DNA of 64,000 nucleotides from Ligustrum vulgare (Eukaryota; Streptophyta; Magnoliopsida; Lamiales; Oleaceae). The notes below the pieces were generated by a model. It was not told the DNA's origin. It did not search any database and saw nothing but the letters and a program-made list of their open reading frames with translations. This document shows positions 34,681-46,425 of this stretch, one piece after another. Location of the stretch: positions 11,298,133 through 11,362,132 of the forward strand of contig OY743187.1 of assembly GCA_963555705.1 (NCBI GenBank). The letters are read 5' to 3'. Made by a program: the position numbers and the translations under genes. Numbering within the stretch: the first letter of the stretch is position 1; the number at the start of each line of letters is the position of its first letter.

Positions 34681-35461
34681 TCATAATCAAATTATTCTCT
34701 AGTTTTCGTATTAAAAAAAAATTGAAGTATAATTAATAGCATTATTACTTAGCAAGTGTTTTGATCGAATCATCACACACATTTTTCAAAATTATTTATC
34801 AACCACAAATTTTCAAATTGCTTATTTATAATATATTTATTATTGTTAGTGGGATTTACCTCCATTGCCGGTGATCCACTATTAAACCGCCTCCATCGCC
34901 GGTGATCCACTATTTAACCGCTCACTGCCATCCGACGCCATCGTATAATGTTCTACAACCACCAGCCACCAGGTTACCCCTAAATCGCCCATAGGCATGG
35001 CCGGACCTGGCTTGAATCAACTGAAGCAATGGCTTCAGGGCTCACTGGTTTTGGGGCCCTTTTTTTTTTTTTTTTTTTTTTTTTCTTTTCCTTCAGTTTT
35101 TTTCTTAAAAATTTTTTTTTCGGGGGAGCTGCCCTCGAACTCCCGTAAAGCCCAGAGCCTATATTTCGAAAAACAACTGTTTGTTTCAGGTCTACAAAAT
35201 CACAGGTACAGCTCTGGGTCCTACCCCATAAATATACACGCGCATGGCGATAGAGTTTATAGGATCATTATGTTGCATTTCTAAAAAAAAAAAAAGTGTA
35301 TCCCATACCCACGGCCCGAACCGACTGCCCAAGGTCATTGTTTCGAGATTGTAAATCCCATTTCTACTTTGTACTTTCGGAACCATCTTAAAAAGGGAAT
35401 AATACAAAAACAAGGGGGTTATAATACAACATTTCAAACTTAAAGTAATAAGTTTAAAAAC
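34681..35461. other. Intergenic with homopolymers and a short duplication
   Basis: Near 34860-34920 the phrase GCCGGTGATCCACTATT recurs in tandem. A run of about 25 T lies at 35061-35085. The reading frame 34997-35284 spans that run and is not convincing. Confidence 0.5.
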
Positions 35462-35559
35462 TTCACAAATCAGGTTATAAATAAAATAATTAATATATTA
35501 TATAAATCACCCACCCCCCATCCCACTCCACTTCAAATCTGTAAATGATCTGCAGCTCT

Positions 35560-35755
35560 ACCACCGAACACCACCAACTACCGTCGCCACCACCACCACC
35601 ACCACCAACCACCGTCGTCACCACCACCACCGCTGTCACCACCACCAACCACCGTCTTCACAACCACCACCGCCATCGTCACCAACACCAACCATTGTCG
35701 TCATCACTATCACCACCTCCAACGTAACCTTCAACTCATCTCCACCACCACCACC
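35560..35755. repeat. CCA/CCG trinucleotide-rich tract
   Basis: Imperfect CCACCA and CCGTCG units produce Thr/Pro/His-rich frames on the plus strand and Gly/Val-rich frames on the minus strand. Low complexity, not a gene. Confidence 0.85.
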
Positions 35756-35934
35756 ACAAGAAAACTGATGAATTGTGAAATTAATAAAAAAATATAAAAT
35801 CTGTAACTTACATTTAAATTTTGAATTAACGGATATCACATCTTCACTAAAGCCACCACCACCCAACTCCGCCGCCGCCGCCACCACCTCCTGTCGTCAC
35901 CTCCAGAATCCAGAAGAAGAAGAAGACTGGAACA

Positions 35935-36900
35935 TTTTTTAACATGTGACCTATTGCACCATATGTGACCCGTGACCTAAGGTGTCATATGTGACATGTG
36001 ACCGCCATCTGGAAGAAGAAGAAGAATGTAACATTTTTGAACATGTGACCTAATGCGACATCTGGAAGAAGAAGATTGGAACATTTTTGAACATGTGACC
36101 TAATGAGTCATATGTGACCTGTGACTATTAATTGTCATTTGCAAGATGTAAAATATGACATGCGACCCTCAAATGTAATATGTGACTTAAAGTATGAATC
36201 ATGATGTGATTGTGACCTAAACTATAAAGTGTGACCAATTTTCTTGAATTTGTGTCTTGATAAAATTGATATGTGGCCAAGGGATTTTATGGCTTGTGAC
36301 CTGTTACATGTGACCTCCAAGCTCCAGCATATGGACTGTAATGCAATGTATCAAATAGATTGTGACCTGAACAATTCTGAAGTGTGACATGTGACTTTCT
36401 GCATCAAATTTAACATGTGACATTCGCATTTTGAAGTGTGAACAATGACATGTGACCTAATACATCAAACGTGACTTGAAAATTTAAAGTGTGACCTGCG
36501 ACTTAATAAATTAAATGTGACATGTGACCTAAAACATTTAAAGTGTGACATGAGATTTATTGTGTGACCTGTAACTTAATACATTAAATGTGATATGTGA
36601 CCTAAACATTTAGATGTGACCTGAAAATTTGTTGTGTGACCTGTGGAATATAGCTGTGACCCATTAACGCGTCAATGTGATCTAAACATTTAAAGTGTGA
36701 CATGAAAATTTGTTGGGTGACCTGTGGAATATGACTGTGACCAATTACACGTGACCACACTGCACAACCAGTGAACGCAATGCACAATCACAACCACCAC
36801 TGACAGCAAATGCACAATAAGTGACCGCACTGCACAACTACCAGTGACCACGCAAATGCACAACCAGTGACCACCGTCACCACCGAAAATTAATTTTGCA
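35935..36900. repeat. Degenerate GTGAC-based satellite
   Basis: Words such as TGTGACCTGTGACTTAA, ACATGTGACCTAA and ATTTAAAGTGTGACATG recur many times. A higher-order unit of about 123 bp is visible around 36602-36787, and the minus-strand frame there repeats a peptide about every 41 residues. The right part changes to GTGACCGCACTGCACAA units. Confidence 0.85.
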
Positions 36901-37713
36901 CCACCATCACCTTCAAGCTCGAAATTCACATATTGATGTTGGAATATAGATTTCTAATCGTCAATAATATGAGAATAAATACAAACAAAATCACAATCCC
37001 CAATTCAACATCACATCACCATACCCGAGCCTTAACCATCATAGCAGACCAAAAACCCAAACACCACTACAACCTCAACGACGTACAACTCACCAACCTC
37101 CACTGCCAACCTGATAACCAAACTTCCATTTACCAAGCAACCTGAAATGGCAAACTCCACACACCCAACTGAGACAATTCCATAGCCCAATCGAGCTTCG
37201 AACAACCACTTCTATAATTTGTAACATCAGATTTCCCCAACCATGAACCACCACAAAAATCCTACAACCACCACACGAACACCCCCTCAACAATTGCTTG
37301 CTGCCACTTCAAAAATCCCTGCCTTTTTACACCCAAGCAACCAGAAAAGAACAAGAGATAGACTTTACCCAACATCTTACCATCATCGTCGGACCATCAC
37401 AGGAATCAAAACTCCCAAAATGAAATCCCTTTAGCCTAGGTTTACACCAAAATCCGAGCCCAAACTCTCTTTTCTTCGCCTCCCATCGCTAGCCATTGTC
37501 CCGCCACTCGTTGGCGGGGTCGCTGCCAATGGACACTAGTGGAAGGGGCACCAATCGCCCTCTTCGTTCGCTCACCGGACATTGCCTGGGGACGGACGAT
37601 TTCTCTGTCGGATGTTTACCAGATTTGGGGCTGAACCAGGGTGCTTTATGGGTGGGTTGATTAATAAATATTACTTTATCTATATTATAGTATTTGACAC
37701 CTGATTTGTGAAT

Positions 37714-38130
37714 ATAATAATATTATTCCGGACTTGTGAAATTGGGCAAAGATAACTCGGGTGTGGTGTAATTTCCACTCTTAAAAGGAATAGTGTTCAG
37801 GCCCATTGAATTTATCAGTTTTTCAATATCTTTGCTTATAATTTGACGTTATTTATTGGATTAGTATTTATCCAATCCATTTTATTTGAACTTAATAAAT
37901 TTCAGATCCATTGAAGGAAGTTCCATTTTCCAATTTTCTTTAGGTTATTTTTTGATTAATAATTTTCAGATTTTCTTTGATCTTACTTTTGATTTTCAGG
38001 AATGAAAGATACATTCATAACCAACTCCAATTTTCATTATTCTCCCTTTGTTAATACTAGTGAACAACACTGATGTTTTGACTTGAAATCTGAAAATTGA
38101 GAAAGAACCAAAAAAAAAATTAAAAAAAAA
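37714..38130. other. Upstream flank of the augmin pseudogene
   Basis: AT-rich sequence, presumably the former promoter and leader of the AUG1 pseudogene, with A-runs just before 38131. No distinct site can be supported. Confidence 0.4.
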
Positions 38131-38620
38131 AATAGTGAAATTGTGGGTGGAGCCAATCCTCCTCCTCCAATTGTTGGGAATTTCGACACGTCGATTCCCA
38201 CTTTAATTTTCCCACAGGATCTTTCGATGTTCAAAATAAAATAAGCAAACAAGAAAATAAATACGAACACAGAAATTTACGTGGTTCAGCAAAATGCCTA
38301 CGTCCACGGACCCTCGCCAAAGCTTTTCACTATATATTAAATTGTTACAAATATATAGACTTTCACTCACCAACCCAATCCCACAGACCACAGAGAAAAT
38401 ACAACAAACGAGCTTTACCACATATAATTTCTACCCTTTGACTTACACTACAAAGAGTTACAAGAAACTTCACAATATGCTAGGCTCACAATTTTCTCTC
38501 TTTGATCACAATATGACACTAATTAGCACTCTCTAATATGTTTGTGGTGGTGTATTTCTTCCTTGAATTCCTTCTCTATTTATAGAGAGAATTCTACATG
38601 AAATTCTCTTAACACCAAGA

Positions 38621-38726
38621 CATCATAATTAGTCAAAACTAATTATCATTCAAAGACATCATAATTAGTCAAGACTAATTATCATTCAAAGACATCATAA
38701 TTAGTCAAGGCTAATTATCATTCAAA
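38621..38726. repeat. Three 36-bp tandem repeats in the LTR
   Basis: AGACATCATAATTAGTCAA followed by an inverted-like ACTAATTATCATTCAA is repeated three times with one or two base changes. The same array is present in the right LTR at about 40355-40460. Confidence 0.9.
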
Positions 38727-39171
38727 TACCATAATTAGCTCCACCATCCTTTGTTTCAACTAGGCACTCATTATGTTTTACTAGGCACTTGATTAATTTG
38801 GGTCAAATACCCAACAATCTCCACCTTGACACAAATTCGTCCAAGCCAAAACCAAATTCAAATATTGGGTAACAGGCAAGCATTTTTCCACTTTGACAGT
38901 CCCATACTCCACCATATGAGTATAATCACTCAGAATTATCAACGAACTCCGAGAATTTCATCGGCCCATGTCGAAACAAAATTGCTGAAATTTATGGTGC
39001 AACTCCCATGTTTGGTTCTCCTTGGAAGTTCATCAGCCATCGACATAAAAAAACCACATACCTTGCATCTAAACCAAACCAATGCTATATGCGAACACAG
39101 TACCCGTGCCAGTAAGAACACATCCTCTATCATGGCAACTGACATCATGCCATGAGGATGTCCCATCTTAC

Positions 39172-39957
39172 TTAGAGTACATCATCACCACCCTCCACCA
39201 GGAGAGTCGCATTGTCCTTCGAGCAGTTCGCCGTATCCGCTCCACCTTTTGGACAATTTCTTCTCACGTGCCCGGATTGACCACAGTTCCAACATGTCAC
39301 CTTCTTCTTCATGGAGTTCCCTCTCTTCCACTTTTCAGTAACAAGCAAATTATTTCCAGATGAATCATCACCTCCACCCAATCTCCGTTCTTCAGAGATC
39401 AACTTACTTGTAACTTCAGCAAAATCCACCGTTTCTTTCCCATACATCAAAATCGGTTTGATGTGCTCAAACGTGGATGGAAGAGACCAGATGAGCCTCA
39501 ATGCTTTATCCTCATCTTCAACTTTGACTCCAATAGATTCCAGTTCAGAAACAATCCCGTTAAGGACACTAAGATGGTCAGAAATTTTTGTACATGCGCT
39601 CATTCTCAACGAATGAAACTGTTCCTTCAGATACAAGCGATTTGACAAGTTCTTCGTTTGATACAACTCTTCCAGTTTCTCCCAAAGTTCCTTAGCAGCA
39701 GATATCCCATGAATATTTGCAAGAACATTCTTGGCCAAACAAAGTCGTATTGTACTAGCAGCTTTCAAATCCAAATCTACCCAATCTTCATCAGTCTTGT
39801 TGGATTCAATTTCTTTTTCTTTGTCAGAACTCTCAGTTGGTTTTCCCTTCAAAGCTTTGTGCAGACCCGCCTGAATCAAGACATCCTTGACTTGTACTTG
39901 CCACAAGCCAAAATTGATTCTCCCGTCAAATTTCTCCACATCGTACTTGACAGACAT
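39172..39957 (-). CDS. Copia gag of the gag-only element (intact ORF)
   Basis: An uninterrupted 261-codon frame. The N-terminal part is a DUF4219/UBN2-type capsid (MSVKYDVEKFDG...WQVQVKDVL). The C-terminal part has a CX2CX4HX4C zinc knuckle (CWNCGQSGHVRRNC) for RNA binding. It is followed by a short non-coding stretch and the purine tract, with no protease or polymerase. Such elements would need enzymes in trans from an autonomous Copia relative. The reading frame is not damaged, which fits the identical LTRs. Confidence 0.9.
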   Translation of the reverse strand: MSVKYDVEKFDGRINFGLWQVQVKDVLIQAGLHKALKGKPTESSDKEKEIESNKTDEDWVDLDLKAASTIRLCLAKNVLANIHGISAAKELWEKLEELYQTKNLSNRLYLKEQFHSLRMSACTKISDHLSVLNGIVSELESIGVKVEDEDKALRLIWSLPSTFEHIKPILMYGKETVDFAEVTSKLISEERRLGGGDDSSGNNLLVTEKWKRGNSMKKKVTCWNCGQSGHVRRNCPKGGADTANCSKDNATLLVEGGDDVL

Positions 39958-42381
39958 ATTTTCTTTTTCTTCAAATTATTTGAACCACCTGTAGCTCTGA
40001 TACCACTTTTTTACGTGGTTCAGCAAAATGCCTACGTCCACGGACCCTCGCCAAAGCTTTTCACTATATATTAAATTGTTACAAATATATAGACTTTCAC
40101 TCACCAACCCAATCCCACAGACCACAGAGAAAATACAACAAACGAGCTTTACCACATATAATTTCTACCCTTTGACTTACACTACAAAGAGTTACAAGAA
40201 ACTTCACAATATGCTAGGCTCACAATTTTCTCTCTTTGATCACAATATGACACTAATTAGCACTCTCTAATATGTTTGTGGTGGTGTATTTCTTCCTTGA
40301 ATTCCTTCTCTATTTATAGAGAGAATTCTACATGAAATTCTCTTAACACCAAGACATCATAATTAGTCAAAACTAATTATCATTCAAAGACATCATAATT
40401 AGTCAAGACTAATTATCATTCAAAGACATCATAATTAGTCAAGGCTAATTATCATTCAAATACCATAATTAGCTCCACCATCCTTTGTTTCAACTAGGCA
40501 CTCATTATGTTTTACTAGGCACTTGATTAATTTGGGTCAAATACCCAACACCAATGCCTTCAACAGTAGCATCAGAATCATGTGGTGATGATGGTTTTGA
40601 TTCTAGTCAAGTTGCGGAGGTGAAAGCATGGGTCATTTCCCAGTTTGATGCAGTGGGGAAAGATGTGGCTGATTTCGAGTACACTCCTCAGAACATAGCT
40701 CACTTACACAACATTGCCACCCTCTCCCAAGCCAGAACGCAGGCAGCCACTATTATTACCGATGACTTTCGACAGAAAGCTTTAGATTATCACTCTCAAG
40801 GTCTTGATTCTTATATGCACATTCAAGTAAAAACACAAAACGTGAATAGGAGTATTTTATTGTGTTTCTTATGAAACTATATTTTGCTGGAATTGTTTTT
40901 CATTCTCATTTCGGTTCTATCATAGCTGCAAGGATAAGAGAGCTTCTGGAGTATGTAGGATTAGTCCAAGAGAGTCTACCATCAAATCCAATGTGGTCTC
41001 ATCTGCACAAGTTCTTGCCAGTGTGGCAAATCTTCTGAATATTACAGATACTGAACTTCTCATATTTTTACACTACAATTGTTTGGATAATTTGAATTGC
41101 TTACCGGGAAAAATATTCTAGTTTTCTTGTAGCAATGCCGGATCTTTCTCTCAGAAAAACTCAAGTAGATGAGAAGAGAACTGAAGTGCAACAGGAATCT
41201 AAACAACTTCTCAACTATACTCCAAAGGCAATATCAAGATTAACTTATTTGAAAAGGTGAATGAGTGAATACTCGAATACATGTAAACAGAACTTTAGGT
41301 CCTCTCTGTTCACAAATAGGCCTTTCTAACATTTATTTTGCCTCTTTGGCAAATTTGTTTTTAATTACACACATTTCCCAAAATCACTTTTCAACCTCGA
41401 AAATATCATATTCTTTTTTTATTAAACAAAAAACTTGTTAAAAAAAAGTAGCATTGGGCTTGATTATAACCTCTGCCCATTTTTCTTTTTTCACTTCCTT
41501 GGCAGAACACTGGTGCAATTTGAAGATGATATAGCACCATGTGAAGCTCAAATGGATCATTGGAACACAAATTTGAGCATTATGGAATCAAAACAGAGAC
41601 AGTACTTCCAACAGTATTCTAATTATAAGGTAGCATCTTGTTTCGGGCCTTTTGGTTGTCAACCACAAACGCTGATTTTCTTCAATGCATTTACTCCCAA
41701 GACAAGTTGGTGTTTCATTTCTAACTCAGAAGAAGATTTGGAGATACACAATGACCATCATAATGTGCAGAAATTATATTCTTCTTTAATTTATGGGATA
41801 TTTATGTAGGGATTAGCTCCAAACTTTATGATGGCATATAACAATGTACTTTTTCTACCTGTTGATTAAGTTTGCTTCTAATTTAGGTTTGAGTGCTAAG
41901 AAACTAAGTATCAAATGCGACTTCAGTTGGGTCCACTCTGTCTCTCCCTCTCTTATAATTTGGACTATGTGATGTGCCTAAGATGGTGCTCTTTATAATT
42001 TGATTGCTGAATCAGACAACGCCATTTTGGGAACATGTTGCAGATGTTACTTGTCTTAAATGTAATCTGGATGTTAATCACTGGAAATGTGGTAACAGGC
42101 TATAGCTCTGAGATTAGTCATGGAATGTTAGCTGAAATGGCAGAGTACCGAAAAGAACTGGAGAAGAAAACAAAACCAATCCTTGACACATTGAGAAGCT
42201 ACCGCGACTTGCCTCCTGTACTCTCTCTCTCTCTTACTAATAATCACAATTTTTTTTTCTGGTCTATTTTTATCTTATTTAGGGAATATTGATCATTAGA
42301 TTCTTATTAATTTTTTTTTTTTTTCAGGATAAAGCTTTGGATGCTTTGGCAATTGAGGACAAGAAGAGGCAGTATGCTGCT

Positions 42382-42934
42382 TGTCACGACTCGCTCGATT
42401 TTGGCACAAGAAGATCGAGAAACTTAAAATGACGACGACTTGAGGCTAACCGGAATATTCTAGAACTCCTACAAGTGCATGAAGATTGCTAGAATATGGT
42501 GGAACATTCTAGAAGCCTTCAAGCTCCTCACTTGGTGGATTATTCTAGATCACCTTAGTTTAATCCATAAATATTTTAATGTAGATATTTGTATAGATAA
42601 TTCTAGAAGTGTAATCTAGACCATTGGATAGAAATGATCCTAGCCATCCATTTGAGGAGGCTACTACTATAAATAGCTTGGTAGGATTCATTTGTAGGGA
42701 TCAAGAGAGTGAACTTGTAAAGAGTGTTGTAAAGAGTGTCTTTATTCAATACAAAGCTTTCTTTGTAAGTTCTTGTGTTCCTTCATTGTCCCCTTCGTAA
42801 GGTGTTCTACTTAGTGCCCTTCTAAGACATCAACGCCAATCGGGAGGCTGACTTAGTGTAATAACCGCGGGGGCGGAAGTTGAAGACACTAAGGCCGCAC
42901 GGTTCTTGGAGGAAATTAGCAAGTCCGTGACATC
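42382..42934. mobile_element. Solo LTR in the last exon of the augmin pseudogene
   Basis: Starts TGTCACGACTCG and ends near CCGTGACA (42932) or GTGACATC (42934). CTGCT occurs immediately before the element (42377-42381) and again at 42935-42939, a likely 5-bp duplication. The coding sequence of the last exon resumes directly after it. TCTATAAATAG-like motifs and a CTTTGTAAGTTCTTG region inside fit an LTR promoter. Strand and family not settled. Confidence 0.78.
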
Positions 42935-42990
42935 CTGCTGAGAAGTAGCTTGAAGTTGTCTTGCAGTCAGCGCTTGATTCTACTGATTGA

Positions 42991-43499
42991 TATCTTAGGA
43001 ATTAGGACATCGCAGGGACGTGACGGGCACATTGCGAGGTGCATGCTATCCGAAGTGATCTTCTGATATTCATTTTTGGCTTGACCTTGATGATTTTCAT
43101 GTTCGTTTTAAACTGTCTGATGATCTCAAAGATGACTCGAACTTTTTGTGTACAATTTTTTCTAAATATGCTGTGCAGTGGTTCTGTACGGCGATGAACC
43201 AACAGAAATGTGAAACATAATTCATGTAGTCGACCCTAAAAAATTGGAAACTATTACTTGTATATTTATTCTTCCTAACCTTTGTAATCTATGAATGTCA
43301 GGTTTCCTTACAGCATCTCGGTACAACGCTTCCTACATAAATGTTCATAAGTTGAATGCAATTCTAGTTTCTCAAGACTTCGGAGAGAACTCATACTTTT
43401 TCATTTACTCAATTTTGTTATATACAAGAAAGTATTACATAATTACAACTATAGTCCCTAGAATCTACTATATGCTTTTTTGGTATAATTGCAACACTC
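42991..43499. other. 3' flank of the augmin pseudogene
   Basis: Probable former 3' UTR up to about 43215, then AT-rich sequence. Short frames here show no recognised domain. Confidence 0.4.
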
Positions 43500-46425
43500 A
43501 CCCTCAAATTGGTGTATAGATAACACACATGTCCAACTGGATATCGATGTAAAGAAAGAACCACTAACCACTCCATGCATCATGATGTCAACTAATTGAT
43601 TTGCACTCTTAATACACGGAATCATATATTATTGGAGTTGAAGTTGTCTTTGATGTAGTATCTATCAAGCTCAAAATGTTTCATTCGATAATATTGTACC
43701 AGGTTGTTTGCTATCTTAATAGGTACAGTGTTATCACAAAAGAGTAACACGCATGATGTTCTACTTCTGCACTAGATAGTCAAACCACATTTTCTTATTT
43801 ACCCAAGTAACAAGATTTCCTCCAAACAATCTCGATGCAACAAAATCAGAATTTGTGTAAACAATGTCTAGATGTTCCCTTTTAAAGTACAAGATGCCCT
43901 TACTTGAGAAAAAAAAAAAGCCAAAATACTAATAATTGCACTCATGTGTTGATCATTTGAGTTATGCATGAACTGGCTAATAACACTGATTGCACATGAA
44001 AATTTTGATATTGTGTGAGTAAGATAAATCAATTCTTCTACCAATCTCTAACATCTCTGCTTGTTCGTAGGAATCTGATTCGGGTAAATAGATAGGCCAT
44101 GATTCACTTCAATAGGTGTATCTACAGAAGCACAAGCTGAAATACCAATTTTTTGCTAGGAGATCAAGAACATACTCAAGGACAAGTCCTTGCTTGGATG
44201 TCATTCTTAAAAACCCATTAAAATACTTTAGAGTACCCCAAATCTTTCTTTTTAAACTCCTTTGTGAGATGAGTTGAAGTTTCTCAATTTCACCATGGTT
44301 ACTCCCAATAACAATCATATTATTCACATATACAATGAGTAAGGTAAAATCCTAACAATTTCTTTTAGATAGAGTTTGGTAAGTTAAAGTCTGCTTAAAA
44401 TCGTACTTCTTCATTGAACAACTCAACCTTCCAAACCATGTCCTTGGTAATTATTTTAGCCCATATAGAGTTTTCTTTAACTTACACACTTTACCCTTAG
44501 AGGAGTAAAATCAATAGATGGATCCATATACACTTCATCTATCAGATCATCATGAAGGAAGACATTTTAACATCGAATTACCCCAATGGCTTATCGAGAT
44601 TGACTGCTAAAGACAATATAACTCTAACAATATTCATCTTGGCTACTGAATCAAAAATCTGCCCATGATCAAATCCATTGGCCTGTGTGAAACCTTTTTG
44701 CAACCATTATAGCCTTATACGTGTCCACGGTCTTATTTGGCTTGTATTTTAATGAGTATACTCATTTGCACCCCATAGTCCTTTTTCCAGGTGGTAGCGC
44801 TTCCAAGTGGAATTCTTTTAGAGAGCATCCATTCCTTCTACCATAGCAAATTTCCACTTAGGTTGATCAAAAGCTTCCTGGAAATGATTAGGAATAGACG
44901 CAACAAACAACTGAAGGGCAAGTGCCATGTTAATCTTATATAAACAATGATAAGAATATATTCAAAGATAGGAAAGATAGTACCAGAAGAGGATGTTAAG
45001 AAACTTAACCTATCAGGTGGGTTAAGGTTTCGAAGAGAATGTCTCCTGACCAGAGTATCAACATTGTCTGAAGCTACATGATTAGAATTAAAAATGAAAA
45101 TAGAATTGGAAGGGGTAGGAGGTGGAATATGTACTTCATTTTCAATTGTAGAAGAGTTCGATGGAACTGTAGTATCAACAGGAGAACTATCAAAGTCTGA
45201 AGAGGGCCGACAATATTTTCAGTAACCAGTGCTGGAGTAAAAGGAGTATCTAGATTTTTTCTGGTGTAGCACTTTTGGAACAACCTAAATGATTTGTCAC
45301 TCTCGACTTAGAACGCCCCCTTACATTTATTTTTATTCTAATCATATATGTTCCCCTTCTTTACTACAAATCGCCCTTTGAAGAGGAACTAACGATACAT
45401 CGTCAGATAAAAAAGAACCGAATTCACAAAACTCAACGTCCATAAGATATAGTATTTTCTAGTAGGGGGATAAAAATATTTGTAGGCTTTTGGGAGCTGG
45501 AAAAACCAAGGAAAATACATTTCAATGCACAAGGATCAAGTTTGTCTTTGAGATGGAAGTTTACATGGACATAACACACACAACCAACGATTTTAGGATA
45601 AATTATTCAAGGTAGGAGGAACAGAGTGGAACCTTGACAACATCCTTAGGGGAATTTGAAAATCAATTATGCAAGAAGGCATATGATTGATGAGAAACAT
45701 AGCGGTTGACATAGCTTCAGCCCAAAAACATTTTGAAACCCGCATAATAAAGCATAATACTCGGGCTACTGCAAGGACATGCTAATTTTTCACGCTCTGC
45801 TATGCCGTTATATTGTGTTGTGTAAGCATAAATTGTCTGATGGAGAATATCGTGAGTCGCAAAGAAGTTGGCAAGAGTTTGATTTACAAACCCGCGATCG
45901 TTGTCAGAATGAAAAACCTTAACCTGAGTAAGAAATTGTGTCTCGACCATTTTCGAAAATTTAGGAATAACATACACGACATCACCTTTAGATTTAAGAA
46001 AATATACCCAACACATTTTGGTACGACTATCAATAAAAGAAACAAAATATTTTTGACCTAAAGCAGATGGAATAGAGAAAAGATCACAAACATCAGTATG
46101 AACATAAGTAAAAGGAACAAGACTTGTATTAAGACTGATTTTAAAAGGTACACGATGATTTTTGGGAAAAATACATTGTTCACAACGCATCTAGAACTAG
46201 GAATATTCTAAAATAATTTTGCAAACAAGTGTTCTAAATAAGAAAATGAGGGGTGTCTTAATCAACAATGTCACAAAAGGATTCTGTATTTAGGAGAGGA
46301 TCTACTCACCACTTAAAGACCAGCACCAGCCTAAGTTTACAACTTCTCTATCCCATCCAAAAAAATAGCCCTCCTCTTTCCCTACTTGTGCTAAGCGTCA
46401 TCTTCTTTCAATTGTCCTGGAAGAC
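43500..46425 (-). pseudogene. Decayed Copia polyprotein, minus strand
   Basis: Read on the minus strand from about 46420: a degraded gag-pre-integrase segment (46420-46190), a CEQC motif and integrase core (46190-45717) with an HTDVCD aspartate, then an intervening degraded stretch. Reverse transcriptase (about 44750-44100) contains a YVNNMIVIG-like version of the YVDD box and a LGTLKYF-like segment, and an RNase H end (43860-43560) contains GNLVTW. Stops and frameshifts are numerous. No LTR of its own was recognised. It is cut at 46425 by the start of the tandem array. Confidence 0.82.

Larger units (their letters stand above)
35462..37713. repeat. Repeat block bounded by a 14-bp inverted repeat
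   Basis: TTCACAAATCAGGT (35462-35475) is exactly inverted at 37700-37713, with partial similarity continuing inward (ATAAATA against CAAATA). Inside are CCA-rich tracts, a GTGAC-type satellite, then more CAC-rich sequence and a GC-rich end near 37440-37640. No transposase is seen. It may be a non-autonomous DNA element or coincidence. Confidence 0.35.
38172..40550 (-). mobile_element. Gag-only Copia element (TR-GAG type), very young
   Basis: Left LTR 38172-38816 (645 bp) and right LTR 40010-40550 (541 bp). The element starts TGTTGGG and ends CCCAACA, with a perfect CCAAT duplication (38167-38171 and 40551-40555). The primer site is on the minus strand at 39993-40005, so orientation is minus. 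The shared 541 bp are identical on reading. The right LTR lacks the 104 bp next to the primer site. The only coding region is gag. It inserted at the start of the augmin subunit 1 gene. Confidence 0.95.
38131..42990 (+). pseudogene. AUG1: Augmin subunit 1 pseudogene
   Basis: Exon-like blocks match plant AUGMIN subunit 1 (HAUS1-like, spindle microtubule nucleation). They are 38131-38171 plus 40551-40800, 40926-about 41075, 41133-41256, 41506-41629, 42044-42217, and 42328-42381 plus 42935-42990. Recognisable segments include QVAEVKAWVISQFDAVGKDV, SSAQVLASVANLLNITDTEL, EDDIAPCEAQMDHWNTNL and TKPILDTLRSYRDLPP. Defects: the expected first ATG reads ATAG at 38132; a gag-only retroelement sits at the start; a 5-base insertion shifts frame near 41000; the donor after exon 2 is not visible; exon 5 has extra sequence; a solo LTR splits the last exon; and an in-frame TAG sits at about 42946. 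An ATG survives at 40554. Splice sites elsewhere are conventional. Very unlikely to make a full protein. Confidence 0.88.

Noticed and set aside
35545..35727. Thr/Pro/His-rich ORF
   Set aside because: Low-complexity translation of CCA repeats on one strand and Gly-rich on the other.
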